This document shows, piece after piece, positions 51,988-60,545 of a stretch of DNA of 64,000 bases; positions within the stretch are counted from its first letter, which is position 1; each line of letters starts with the position of its first letter. The DNA is from CAIKMD01 sp963729935 (GTDB lineage: Bacteria > Pseudomonadota > Alphaproteobacteria > ATCC43930 > CGMCC-115725). The position numbers and the translations under genes were made by a program. The DNA lies in NCBI GenBank assembly GCA_963729935.1, contig CAVSPW010000005.1:806001-870000 (forward strand), in the 5' to 3' direction. The notes under the pieces were generated by a model. That model was given only the letters and a program-made list of their open reading frames with translations, ran no database searches and was not told the DNA's origin.

Positions 51988-53358
51988 TCAATGCGGGCGG
52001 AAACCGCCGCCCGGAAGAAGTCCTTGAATGCCGTGCCGCGTGAGACCCTTTTTCCCGAGCTTGTTCATCCGCTTCATCATGTCGGCCATGTCCTGATACT
52101 GCTTCAGAAGCCGATTGATCTCGGGCACGGTCGTGCCCGACCCGGCGGCGATGCGCCGGCGCCGCGATCCGTCGAGCAGCTTGGGATTGCGCCGCTCCCG
52201 CTTGGTCATCGAGCCGATGATCGCTTCCTGACGCTTCAACAGGCTCTCGTCGAGCCGCGCCTCGTCGAGCTGCTTCTTGATCTTGTTAACGCCGGGCAGC
52301 ATCCCCATGATGCCGCCCATCCCGCCCATCTTGCGCAGCTGCTTCAGCTGCGCGGCGAGATCGTCGAGATCGAAACTGCCCTTTTGCAGCTTCAAGGCGA
52401 GCTTTTCCGCTTCCTCGCGATCGATCGTCTCGGCCGCTTTCTCGACGAGGCCGACCACGTCTCCCATCCCGAGGATGCGCGAAGCGATGCGTTCGGCATG
52501 GAAGGGCTCGAGCGCGTCGAGCTTCTCGCCCGTGCCCATGAATTTGATCGGCCGCTGCGTCACGGCGCGCATCGACAAGGCGGCGCCGCCCCGCGCATCG
52601 CCGTCGACCCGCGTCAAAACGATCCCGGTGATGCCGATGCGCTCGGCGAAGCTCTTGGCGAGATTGACGGCGTCCTGGCCGGTGAGCGCGTCGGCTACGA
52701 GTAAGGTCTCGGTCGGCTGGGTGGCGTCGCGCACGGCCGCCACTTCCTGCATCAGCGGCTCGTCGATATGGAGCCGCCCTGCCGTGTCGAGGATGACCAC
52801 GTCGTAGCCTTCGCGCCGGCCGGTATCGAGCGCGCGCTTGGCGATCGCCACCGGCCGCTCCAGCGCCACGACCGGGAGCGAGGCGACGTTGATCTGCTTG
52901 GCGAGAACGGCGAGCTGCTCTTGCGCGGCCGGGCGGTTCACATCGAGCGAGGCCAGAAGCACCTTGCGCCGTTCGCGCTCGTTCAAGAGCCGCGCGAGCT
53001 TGGCCGAGCTCGTGGTCTTGCCCGAGCCCTGCAAGCCCACCATCATGACGACGACCGGCGGGACGGCGTTGAGGTTGAGCGCGCCCGAGCCCTCCTCGCC
53101 CAAGGTCGCGACCAGATGATCATGGACGATCTTCACCACCATCTGCCCGGGCGAGATCGAGCGCAGCACGTCCTGGCCGACCGCCTTTTCGCGCACCGCG
53201 TTGACGAAATCCTTCACGACCGGCAGGGCGACATCGGCTTCGAGCAGCGCCACGCGGATCTCGCGCATCGCCGCGTCGACATCGGCCTCGGTCAGCGCGC
53301 CGCGCCGCTTGAGGCGGTCGAAGACGTCGGCAAACCGGTTGCTCAGACTCTCGAACAT
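51988..53358 (-). CDS. ffh: Signal recognition particle protein Ffh
   Basis: The 456-residue SRP GTPase that targets nascent membrane proteins to FtsY. N domain 1-95; G domain with GLQGSGKTT (108-116), the DTAGRLHIDEPLM motif, TRVDGDARGGAALSM and GTGEKLDALEPF; Met-rich M domain (~300-456) with RKMGGMGGIMGMLPGVNKIK and the RNA-binding RRRIAAGSGTTVPEINRLLK segment. The ATG is at 53358. It heads the leftward ribosomal run. Its receptor ftsY is encoded on the other strand within 3 kb. The 4.5S RNA gene was not found here. Confidence 0.98.
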   Translation of the reverse strand: MFESLSNRFADVFDRLKRRGALTEADVDAAMREIRVALLEADVALPVVKDFVNAVREKAVGQDVLRSISPGQMVVKIVHDHLVATLGEEGSGALNLNAVPPVVVMMVGLQGSGKTTSSAKLARLLNERERRKVLLASLDVNRPAAQEQLAVLAKQINVASLPVVALERPVAIAKRALDTGRREGYDVVILDTAGRLHIDEPLMQEVAAVRDATQPTETLLVADALTGQDAVNLAKSFAERIGITGIVLTRVDGDARGGAALSMRAVTQRPIKFMGTGEKLDALEPFHAERIASRILGMGDVVGLVEKAAETIDREEAEKLALKLQKGSFDLDDLAAQLKQLRKMGGMGGIMGMLPGVNKIKKQLDEARLDESLLKRQEAIIGSMTKRERRNPKLLDGSRRRRIAAGSGTTVPEINRLLKQYQDMADMMKRMNKLGKKGLTRHGIQGLLPGGGFRPH

Positions 53359-53664
53359 CGTGGTCTCGTGAAACCCTGCGATCGCATCAAACCAAAACGA
53401 GCCAGTGCGCGAGACTCGCGGACTGGCCTGCCCCTCGGGGGGGCGATGATTTTCGACATGCTTCCGGGGAAGCGCGCGGAAACCTAGACTTCCCAGGGCT
53501 TTATGTCAATTGCGGCGGCAAACGCGGCACGGCCGCCTGGGCTTAACCTTGCCCCATTTCCGCCACCACAATATCGCCACTTTGCCCCGGACTGACAGCC
53601 TCTTGGCGACGTTGTCCTGCTGTCTCGCTTTCGAGACGGACAACCAACGAACAGGACCCCTTTT
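53359..53664. other. Divergent intergenic region between ffh and the Lys-rich exported protein
   Basis: 306 bases with no gene. The left half should hold the ffh promoter and the right half the promoter of the small exported protein. The only clear structure is the leader hairpin at 53611-53644. A frame overlapping this region on the minus strand (53484-53945) is the reverse shadow of the small gene. Confidence 0.6.
53611..53644 (+). promoter_or_regulatory. Bulged stem-loop in the 5' leader of the Lys-rich exported protein gene
   Basis: Outer stem GTTGTCC/GGACAAC (7 bp), a one-sided bulge TGCT, inner stem GTCTCG/CGAGAC (6 bp) and loop CTTT: 13 pairs in 34 bases. It ends 7 bases before ACAGGA, the ribosome-binding site, and 20 bases before the ATG. 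It could control translation or mRNA stability, or be a protein-binding site. Confidence 0.6.
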
Positions 53665-53961
53665 ATGACCAGCAAATTCGCCATCCACGCCCTGACCCTC
53701 GCCGGCTTCCTCGCGGCATCCAGCCTGCCCGCTCTCGCGGCCGAGATGACGGCCCCAACGGCGCCGCCCAGCGCAGCGATCCAGAGCGACACCGCGGCGA
53801 AGACCGACGCGAAGATCATCCCGACCGAGAAGAAGGACGCGAAATCCGCGAAGAAGACCGCGAAGAAAGGCAAAGAGATCAAGAAGCAGGCGCAGACCGC
53901 CAAGTTGCCGCCGGTCTCCGGCGAGAGCAACGCGCCCGCCGGCACTCCGGTTCAGCACTAA
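53665..53961 (+). CDS. Small exported Lys/Ala-rich protein of unknown function
   Basis: A 98-residue protein. A signal peptide (IHALTLAGFLAASSLPALA|AE) is followed by a low-complexity mature region: an Ala/Thr/Pro stretch, then a strongly basic KKDAKSAKKTAKKGKEIKKQ block and the tail PVSGESNAPAGTPVQH. The mature part is probably disordered. It might bind anionic envelope polymers or nucleic acid, but no family was recognised. It has its own leader hairpin and a probable terminator, so it appears to be an independent transcript. The ATG is preceded by AGGA at an eight-base distance. Confidence 0.7.
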   Translation: MTSKFAIHALTLAGFLAASSLPALAAEMTAPTAPPSAAIQSDTAAKTDAKIIPTEKKDAKSAKKTAKKGKEIKKQAQTAKLPPVSGESNAPAGTPVQH

Positions 53962-54003
53962 CGCCGGGCCTGCGTTTAGAAGACTCCGAAGAATCTTCGT
54001 CGG

Positions 54004-54031
54004 CGCGGGATCCTCGCGGTCCCGCGTCTTT
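54004..54031 (+). terminator. Probable terminator after the Lys-rich exported protein gene
   Basis: CGCGGGA and TCCCGCG form a perfect 7-bp stem around a 9-base loop, followed by TCTTTA. The T-tract is short. It lies about 43 bases after the stop and 65 bases before dapF. Confidence 0.6.
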
Positions 54032-54095
54032 ACCACGGCTTGCGCGGCGCGGCGCCGGTTGGACAGAAAACCCGGCGCTCCTTATATAGCCCGCT

Positions 54096-54944
54096 ATGCG
54101 CAGCCCATCCTCGCCGCCCATCAAATTCACCAAGATGCACGGGCTCGGCAACGATTTCGTCGTGCTCGATGTGCGTGGCAACGCGCTTTCGATCGACGCT
54201 GCGGCCGCGCGCGCGATCGCCGACCGCCATCGCGGCGTCGGCTGCGACCAAGTGCTAATTCTGGAAAAGCCGAAGGCCGCGCGCGCCGACGCCTTCATGC
54301 GCATCTTCAACGCCGATGGCAGCCAGGCCGAGGCCTGCGGCAACGGCGCGCGCTGCGTCGCGGATCTTCTCATGCGCGCCGAGGGACGCGGCGCGGTCGC
54401 GATCGAGACGGTCGCCGGCACGCTCGACGCGTCGCGCGCCGGCGAAGCCGGCGTTGCCGTCGATATGGGCGAGCCGCGCTTGGCTTGGCAAGATATTCCG
54501 CTGGCGCGCGACTGCGACACGCTGCATGTGCCGCTCGCGCGGGGCACGCTCTCCGATCCGGTCTGCACCAGCATGGGCAACCCGCATGCGACGTTCTTCG
54601 TCGCCGATGCCGAAGCGATCGATCTCGCGCTTCTGGGCCCGAAGCTCGAGCATGATCCCATCTTCCCGGCGCGCGCCAATATCGGCGTCGCGCAGATCTT
54701 GAGCCCCACCCGCCTGCGCTTGCGGGTGTGGGAACGCGGCGACGGGTTGACCTTGGCCTGCGGCAGCGGCGCCTGCGCCGCACTCGTCGCCGCGGCGCGG
54801 CGCGGCCTGACCGGCCGAAGCGCCGAGCTTTGCCTCGATGGCGGCGCGCTCGCGATCGAGTGGCGCGCCGACAACCACGTGATCATGACCGGACCCGTTG
54901 CGGTGAGCTTTACCGGCACGCTCGATGCCTCGCTGCTGAGTTGA
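54096..54944 (+). CDS. dapF: Diaminopimelate epimerase
   Basis: A 282-residue cofactor-free epimerase converting LL- to meso-diaminopimelate for lysine and peptidoglycan. The two catalytic cysteines are Cys81 (GSQAEACGNGARC) and Cys222 (LACGSGACA). It has KMHGLGNDFVVLDVR at the start and SMGNPHATFFV in the middle. The ATG is at 54096. mtaB starts three bases after the stop, beginning the dapF-mtaB-ftsY run typical of alphaproteobacteria. Confidence 0.97.
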   Translation: MRSPSSPPIKFTKMHGLGNDFVVLDVRGNALSIDAAAARAIADRHRGVGCDQVLILEKPKAARADAFMRIFNADGSQAEACGNGARCVADLLMRAEGRGAVAIETVAGTLDASRAGEAGVAVDMGEPRLAWQDIPLARDCDTLHVPLARGTLSDPVCTSMGNPHATFFVADAEAIDLALLGPKLEHDPIFPARANIGVAQILSPTRLRLRVWERGDGLTLACGSGACAALVAAARRGLTGRSAELCLDGGALAIEWRADNHVIMTGPVAVSFTGTLDASLLS

Positions 54945-54947
54945 GTC

Positions 54948-56189
54948 ATGGCGGCTGCGGAAATCCTCACCTTCGGCTGCCGCCTCAACGCCTTCGAATC
55001 CGAAGTGATCCGCGGTCACGCGCGCGCCGCCGGGCTCGACGACGCGGTGATCGTCAACACTTGTGCCGTCACCGCCGAAGCCGAGCGCCAGGCGCGCCAG
55101 GCGATCCGCCGCGCACGGCGCGAGCACCCGCAAGCGCGGCTCATCGTGACCGGCTGCGCGGTGCAAATCGATCCGCAGCGCTACGCGGCGATGACCGAGG
55201 TCGATCTCGTCCTCGGCAATGCGGAAAAGCTGAAGCCCGAGAGCTATCGGGGCGATGGGACGCGTGTCGCGGTCGGCGACATCATGACGCTCAAGGAGAC
55301 GGCGGCGCACCTCGTCGACGGTTTTGAGAATCGCGCCCGCGCCTTCATCGAGGTGCAGCAGGGCTGCGATCACCGCTGCACCTTCTGCGTCATTCCCTTC
55401 GGCCGCGGCAACAGCCGCTCGGTGCCGGTGGGCGAGATCGTGCGCCAGGCGCGTGCGCTGACCGAAGCCGGTTTTCGCGAGCTGGTGCTTACCGGCGTCG
55501 ATCTCACTGGTTTCGGCGCCGATCTTCCGGGCAGCCCCCGCCTCGGCCAATTGTGCCGCAGATTGCTCGCGCTGGTGCCCGACCTCACACGCTTGCGCCT
55601 TTCATCGCTTGACCCGGTCGAGATCGATGACGAATTGTGGCGCTTGATCGCCGAGGAGCCGCGTCTTCTGCCGCATCTTCATCTCTCGATCCAGGCCGGC
55701 GATGATCTGATCCTGAAGCGCATGAAGCGGCGCCACTCGCGCCGCCAGGCGCTCGAGGCGTGCGCGCGGGCACGCGACGTGCGGCCCGGCATCGCGCTGG
55801 GCGCCGACCTCATTGCCGGATTTCCGACCGAGGACGAGGCGATGTTCGCCCGCACGCTCGCACTCATCGGCGAGTCCGGGCTCGATTACCTGCATGTCTT
55901 TCCCTTCAGCGCGCGGCCGGGCACGCCCGCTTCGCGCATGCCGCAATTGCCGCGCGCGCTGATACGCGAGCGCGCGGCGCGCTTGCGCCAAGCCGGCGCC
56001 GAAGCGCTCGCGCGCGCGCTGGCATCGCGGGTGGGAAGCGTCGCGCAAGTGCTGATCGAGCGCCCGGGTTTCGGCCGCAGCGAGCATTACGCGCCGGTGA
56101 GCGTTGCGACCGCCACGGCGGCGGGATCGATTCTCGCCGTGAAGCTTCATGGCGCCGGCCCCGACATGCTCGAAGGCGCACCGCGATGA
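54948..56189 (+). CDS. mtaB: tRNA t6A37 methylthiotransferase MtaB
   Basis: A 413-residue radical-SAM enzyme converting t6A37 to ms2t6A37. The N-terminal UPF0004 domain has Cys11, Cys39 and Cys70 for one [4Fe-4S] cluster. The radical-SAM domain has CxxxCxxC at Cys140, Cys144 and Cys147 (QGCDHRCTFCVIPFGRG). Other landmarks: RLRLSSLDPVEID, HLHLSIQAGDDLILKRMKRR and DLIAGFPTEDEAMFA. The C-terminal ~60 residues are TRAM-like. The stop overlaps ftsY (ATGA). Confidence 0.95.
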   Translation: MAAAEILTFGCRLNAFESEVIRGHARAAGLDDAVIVNTCAVTAEAERQARQAIRRARREHPQARLIVTGCAVQIDPQRYAAMTEVDLVLGNAEKLKPESYRGDGTRVAVGDIMTLKETAAHLVDGFENRARAFIEVQQGCDHRCTFCVIPFGRGNSRSVPVGEIVRQARALTEAGFRELVLTGVDLTGFGADLPGSPRLGQLCRRLLALVPDLTRLRLSSLDPVEIDDELWRLIAEEPRLLPHLHLSIQAGDDLILKRMKRRHSRRQALEACARARDVRPGIALGADLIAGFPTEDEAMFARTLALIGESGLDYLHVFPFSARPGTPASRMPQLPRALIRERAARLRQAGAEALARALASRVGSVAQVLIERPGFGRSEHYAPVSVATATAAGSILAVKLHGAGPDMLEGAPR

Positions 56190-57118
56190 GCGAAACACGG
56201 CCGGGGCTCTTCTCGCGGCTCAAATCGGGTCTCGCGCGCTCGGCGCAGCGCTTGGGCGAGGGCATCGCCTCGATCGTCACCAAGCGCAAGCTCGACGACG
56301 CGACATTGGCCGAGCTCGAAGAACTCTTGATCGCGGCCGATCTGGGCTTGGCCGTGGCGCAACGCATCACCGGGCGCCTCAGGCGCACGCGCTTCAACCA
56401 GGAGGTGACCCAGGAAGAAATCCGCACCGCGCTCGCCGAAGCCGTGACCGAAGCCTTGAAGCCGGTGGAGCAGCCGCTCATGCTCGATCCTGCCCACAAG
56501 CCTTTCGTCATCCTCGTCATTGGCGTCAACGGCAGCGGCAAGACGACCACCATCGGCAAGCTCGCCAAGGCTTATGTCGATGCCGGCAAGACCGTCATGA
56601 TCGCCGCGGGCGACACGTTTCGCGCCGCCGCGGTCGAGCAGCTCAAAATCTGGGGCGAGCGCGCGGGCGCCGCGGTGATCGCGCGCGACGCCGGCGCCGA
56701 CGCCGCCGGGCTCGCCTTCGATGCGCTGCGGACCGCCGAGAGCGAGGGCCGCGACGTGCTGCTCATCGATACCGCGGGCAGGTTGCACAACAAAGCCGGC
56801 CTCATGGCCGAGCTGCAGAAGATCCTGCGCGTGCTGAAGAAGGCCGAGCCCTCGGCACCACATGCCGTGCTGCTCGTGCTCGACGCCACGGTCGGGCAGA
56901 ACGCGCACGCCCAGGTGCAGAATTTCCGCGATATGATCGGGGTCACCGGCCTCGTCATGACGAAGCTCGACGGAACGGCGAAAGGCGGCGTGCTGGTGGC
57001 GCTGGCCGAGAAATACGGTTTGCCCATCCATTTCATCGGCGTGGGCGAAGCCGCCGAGGATCTCCGCCCATTCGTCGCGGAAGATTTCGCCAAAAGCCTG
57101 GTCGGGATCGAGAATTGA
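56186..57118 (+). CDS. ftsY: Signal recognition particle receptor FtsY
   Basis: A 310-residue SRP receptor GTPase. The acidic A domain of E. coli FtsY is absent, as in many alphaproteobacteria; the protein begins directly with the NG domain (GLFSRLKSGLARSAQRLGEG). G motifs: GVNGSGKTT (113-121), DTFRAAAVEQL, DTAGRLHNKAGLM, TKLDGTAKGG and GVGEAAEDLRPF. The ATG at 56186 overlaps the mtaB stop, and the stop overlaps the TTG of the next gene. Confidence 0.97.
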   Translation: MSETRPGLFSRLKSGLARSAQRLGEGIASIVTKRKLDDATLAELEELLIAADLGLAVAQRITGRLRRTRFNQEVTQEEIRTALAEAVTEALKPVEQPLMLDPAHKPFVILVIGVNGSGKTTTIGKLAKAYVDAGKTVMIAAGDTFRAAAVEQLKIWGERAGAAVIARDAGADAAGLAFDALRTAESEGRDVLLIDTAGRLHNKAGLMAELQKILRVLKKAEPSAPHAVLLVLDATVGQNAHAQVQNFRDMIGVTGLVMTKLDGTAKGGVLVALAEKYGLPIHFIGVGEAAEDLRPFVAEDFAKSLVGIEN

Positions 57119-58515
57119 ACGCGCGGCGCGCCCGCCGTTCGCGCGCGGCCGAGGGATTGCTCGCCGCCTTGGTCCTGTTGTTCTTGTGCTTGCGCGCCGC
57201 CACGGCGGCGGAGATGCTGGTCCTGTCCGATATCCATTTCGATCCGACCGCCGACAGAGCGCTGGTCGACCGCCTCGCCGCGGCCGCCCCCGAGCGCTGG
57301 GAGCCGATTCTCGCCGAGGAGGCGAGCCGCATGAGCGATTATGGCGAGGATTCCGATTGGAAGCTTCTCGCCTCGGCGCTCGCCGCCATGAAAGCCCAAG
57401 AAAAGCCCGATCTCGTCTTGGTGACGGGCGATTTCCTGGCGCATCAGTTTCGCGCGCATTTCGACGCCGCGGCCGGCGATCACAGCGATGCCGCCTTCCG
57501 ATCTTTCGTCGCCAAGACCATGCGCTTCATCGCGCTGGAGCTCAGAGCGACCTTCCCCGCGACGTCGATCCTGCCGGTGCTCGGCAACAATGACAGCGAT
57601 TGCGGCGACTACGCCTTGCGGCCCGGCGGCGCGTTCCTTTCCGACACCGCCGGGATCGCGGCTGAGCTCATCGGGCCCGATGCGGGTGAGGCGTTCCAGC
57701 GCTCATGGCGCGCGCTCGGCAATTACGTCGTGCCCACCGCCGCAGCCGCCGGACAACTCGTCATCGTCGTCAACACGAATTTCTTTTCCCCGCACTACAA
57801 GAATGCTTGCGGCCAAAACACCGATGGCAGGCCCGCCGCGGCGACGTTGGCCTGGCTCAGCGAGACGCTGCGCGAAGCCGCGGCCCATCATCAAAAGGTC
57901 TGGCTCGCTTATCACATACCGCCCGGCATCGACGCATTCGCGACGGCACGGCACGCGGCCTGTCCGATTTCGCCGGTGCCGATGTTTGCCGAGCCCTATG
58001 CGCGCGCGTTTCACGGGTTGATGGAACGATCTCGCGCTATGGTAGTAGCGAGCCTTGCCGGACACACGCATATGGATGGGTTCCGGCTGCTCGCCGATGC
58101 GGGCAAACCGTTTGGGTTCGTCGTGATGGATCCGGCCCTGAGCCCGATTTACGGTCAGAATCCGGCCTTCAAGCGCATCAGCCTCGACGATGACGGCAGG
58201 ATCGCAGATCAAGCGGTCTACTATCTTGCCAATCTGCCGGCGGCCGCACGCGGCGCTCGACCGCAATGGCGTTTGGAGGCGCGCTTCGATGCGGCGTGGA
58301 ACCTGCCGCGGGTCGATCTGCCCGGCCTGGAAACGCTTTACCGTCGCCTCGGCAGTTCGAGCGCAACGCGCGAGCGCTGGCTCGACGAATATGCCGTTCA
58401 AGGCCCGGCGCGGGATTCGGTGACGCCCGCAAACGTGGCGATCTATCGTTGCGTCGTGGGCAGCGATGACGCCGATGCTGTCGCGCGCTGCGCCTGCCGC
58501 GCCACCGCGGAGTGA
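57115..58515 (+). CDS. Exported metallophosphoesterase, acid-sphingomyelinase-like
   Basis: A 466-residue exported calcineurin-like phosphoesterase. The N-terminal signal (AEGLLAALVLLFLCLRAATAA) precedes metal-binding motifs VLSDIHFD (Asp39, His41), TGDFLAH (Asp106), LGNNDSDCGDY (Asn159, Asp160), AYHIPPG and AGHTHMDG. The layout matches the acid sphingomyelinase-like branch; the C-terminal ~130 residues form a cap without a clear match. The probable start is TTG at 57115, overlapping the ftsY stop (TTGA); it gives a complete signal peptide and no ATG lies near. The natural substrate is unknown; phospholipid or phosphodiester headgroups are candidates. Confidence 0.82.
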   Translation: MNARRARRSRAAEGLLAALVLLFLCLRAATAAEMLVLSDIHFDPTADRALVDRLAAAAPERWEPILAEEASRMSDYGEDSDWKLLASALAAMKAQEKPDLVLVTGDFLAHQFRAHFDAAAGDHSDAAFRSFVAKTMRFIALELRATFPATSILPVLGNNDSDCGDYALRPGGAFLSDTAGIAAELIGPDAGEAFQRSWRALGNYVVPTAAAAGQLVIVVNTNFFSPHYKNACGQNTDGRPAAATLAWLSETLREAAAHHQKVWLAYHIPPGIDAFATARHAACPISPVPMFAEPYARAFHGLMERSRAMVVASLAGHTHMDGFRLLADAGKPFGFVVMDPALSPIYGQNPAFKRISLDDDGRIADQAVYYLANLPAAARGARPQWRLEARFDAAWNLPRVDLPGLETLYRRLGSSSATRERWLDEYAVQGPARDSVTPANVAIYRCVVGSDDADAVARCACRATAE

Positions 58516-58609
58516 AGCCGCGGAATCCACAAAAGCGCGGTCGCGGGCTTGCGGTCGGACGCGCTTCCAGTCAAATTCGCGGCTGCTTTCCCAGAGGAGT
58601 ATCGTCGTC

Positions 58610-59800
58610 ATGGCCAAGACGGTGAAGCGCGGCCGGCACTTCCTCCATGTGCCCGGCCCGAGCAATGTTCCCGACCGCGTCGCGCGCGCGATGGACAATC
58701 CGATCATCGATCATCGCGGCCCCGAATATGTCGAGCTTTGCAAGACCGTCTGCGCCGGCATGAAACGCATCTTCCGCACGACCGGGCCGGTCGCGATCTA
58801 TCCATCCTCGGGCACCGGCGCCTGGGAAACGGCGCTCCTCAACACCTTGTCTCCCGGCGACAAGCTGCTCGCCTTCGAGACCGGGCAATTCGCCACGCTA
58901 TGGCGCGTCATGGCGGAACGTCACGGGCTCGTCGTTGAATTCGTGCCCGGCGATTGGCGCCATCCCATCGATCCTGCCGAGGCCGAGCGCCGCCTCGCCG
59001 CCGACAAAGGCCACGCCATCAAGGCGGTGATGGTCGTTCACAGCGAGACCTCGACCGGCGTGCTGAGCTCGGTGCCCGCGATCCGTCAGGCGATCGATCG
59101 CGCGCGCCATCCCGCCTTGCTGATGGTCGATACAATCTCGTCCCTCGGCGTGCATGATTATCGTCACGACGAATGGGGCGTCGACGTCACGATCGGCGGC
59201 GCGCAGAAGGGCCTGATGCTGCCGCCGGGGCTCGGCTTCAACGCCATCTCGAAAAAGGCGCTCGCCGCCAACAAGACCGCGAAACTTCCGCGCGCCTATT
59301 TCGATTGGCAGCCGATGGTCGATGCCAACGAATCGGGACTCTATCCCTATACGCCGTCGACCGGTCACTTCTTCGGCCTCAAAGAAGCGATCGCCATGAT
59401 CGAGGAAGAGGGCCTCGAGAATACCTATGCGCGCCATGACCGCCTGGCCGAGGCGGCGCGGCGTGCGGTGCGCGGCTGGGGGCTCGATGTTCTCTGCGCC
59501 GATTCGCGCGCCTATGCGAGCGCGCTGACGGCGATCGTCATGCCGGAAGGCGTCAACGCCGATGCGGTGCGCGGCGTCATCCTCGAGCGCTTCGACGTGT
59601 CGCTGGGCGCCGGGTTGGGCAAGGTCGCGGGCAAGGTGTTCCGCGTCGGCCATCTTGGCTGGATCAACGATCTGATGCTCGTCGGCGCCTTGGCCGGCGT
59701 CGAGATGGGCCTCGCGGCCGCGGGCGTCAAACATACGAGCGGCGGCGTTCAGGCCGCGATGGATTATCTCGCGGGCAATGCCAGCTTCCATGGACGTTGA
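58610..59800 (+). CDS. Class V aminotransferase, serine-glyoxylate aminotransferase-like
   Basis: A 396-residue PLP enzyme. Family landmarks: FLHVPGPSNVPDRVARAMDN, IDHRGPEYVEL, YPSSGTGAWETALLNTLSPG, HSETSTGVLS, LLMVDTISSLG and GGAQKGLMLPPGL with the PLP lysine Lys200. It would transfer the amino group of serine (or alanine) to glyoxylate, giving hydroxypyruvate and glycine, in photorespiratory/serine-cycle-type glyoxylate metabolism. No other serine-cycle gene is in the window. The ATG at 58610 has AGAGGAG nine bases upstream. It overlaps the next gene. Confidence 0.9.
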   Translation: MAKTVKRGRHFLHVPGPSNVPDRVARAMDNPIIDHRGPEYVELCKTVCAGMKRIFRTTGPVAIYPSSGTGAWETALLNTLSPGDKLLAFETGQFATLWRVMAERHGLVVEFVPGDWRHPIDPAEAERRLAADKGHAIKAVMVVHSETSTGVLSSVPAIRQAIDRARHPALLMVDTISSLGVHDYRHDEWGVDVTIGGAQKGLMLPPGLGFNAISKKALAANKTAKLPRAYFDWQPMVDANESGLYPYTPSTGHFFGLKEAIAMIEEEGLENTYARHDRLAEAARRAVRGWGLDVLCADSRAYASALTAIVMPEGVNADAVRGVILERFDVSLGAGLGKVAGKVFRVGHLGWINDLMLVGALAGVEMGLAAAGVKHTSGGVQAAMDYLAGNASFHGR

Positions 59801-60545
59801 CGCTCTCGCCGCAAATCTGATCGAGGCGCGGCGAAGCGGAAAACGGATCGCCGCGCTGAGCGCGGCCGAAGCGCCTTCCAGCGCCGTTGAAGCCTATGCC
59901 GTGCAGGAGGCGATCCTGCGCCGCCTCGGCAGTGCGATCGCCGGCTGGAAGGCCGGGGCCGCCAGTCCCGAGGCCGAGCCTCAAGGCGGGCCGATCCTCG
60001 CCGACCGCATGCAGCCGAGCCCGGCGCGGTTCGCGCTCCTTCCCAACGCTCTGCGAACCGTCGAGGCGGAGCTTGCCTTCAGCTTTGCGCGCGATCTGCC
60101 TCTGCGTGGCGATCCCTATGGCGAGGCGGAGGTTTGGGAAGCGATCGATGCCATGCATGTCGCCATCGAAGTTCTCGAATCGAGTTTCGTCGATCGGCGC
60201 CGCGTGCCGGAATTTGCTCCTTTGGCCGACCTTCTCAACAATGGTGCGTTCTGTTACGGCCCGCCGATCAAGGAGTGGCACGGCATCGATCTGAGAGCGC
60301 CCCAAGCGATCCTTCTGATCGACGGCAAGGAAGTCCGCCGCGCACATTCGGGAACGCCGGGGGGCCATCCGCGACGCTTACTCGCTTGGCTCGCCAACCA
60401 TGCGGCGCGGCGTGGCCATCCGCTCAAGCGTCACGATATCGTCACCACGGGTAGCCACACTGGCATGTTCAACGCGGCTTCGGGCGCGCATGTCACGGCA
60501 CGTTTTGAAGGGGTGGGCGAAGCAAGCCTAGTATTTGCCGATTGA
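59790..60545 (+). CDS. FAH-family hydratase/decarboxylase (2-keto-4-pentenoate hydratase-like)
   Basis: A 251-residue protein of the fumarylacetoacetate hydrolase fold. Features: AVQEAILRRLGSAIAGWKAG, TVEAELAFSFARDLP (metal-ligand glutamates in the ExE motif), AIDAMHVAIEVLESSFVD, LNNGAFCYGPPI, GTPGGHPRRLLAWLANHAAR and IVTTGSHTGM. Such enzymes hydrate or decarboxylate 2-oxo-acids from aromatic or other degradation. The start is uncertain between ATG 59790 and ATG 59778, both inside the aminotransferase gene. The stop overlaps the arsR TTG. The link to a glyoxylate aminotransferase suggests small oxo-acid metabolism; this is inference. Confidence 0.83.
   Translation: MDVDALAANLIEARRSGKRIAALSAAEAPSSAVEAYAVQEAILRRLGSAIAGWKAGAASPEAEPQGGPILADRMQPSPARFALLPNALRTVEAELAFSFARDLPLRGDPYGEAEVWEAIDAMHVAIEVLESSFVDRRRVPEFAPLADLLNNGAFCYGPPIKEWHGIDLRAPQAILLIDGKEVRRAHSGTPGGHPRRLLAWLANHAARRGHPLKRHDIVTTGSHTGMFNAASGAHVTARFEGVGEASLVFAD

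Noticed and set aside
53359..53664. 4.5S RNA gene beside ffh
   Set aside because: No long self-complementary hairpin with the conserved GGAA/GCA-type tip was found; the only strong stem is the 34-base leader hairpin.
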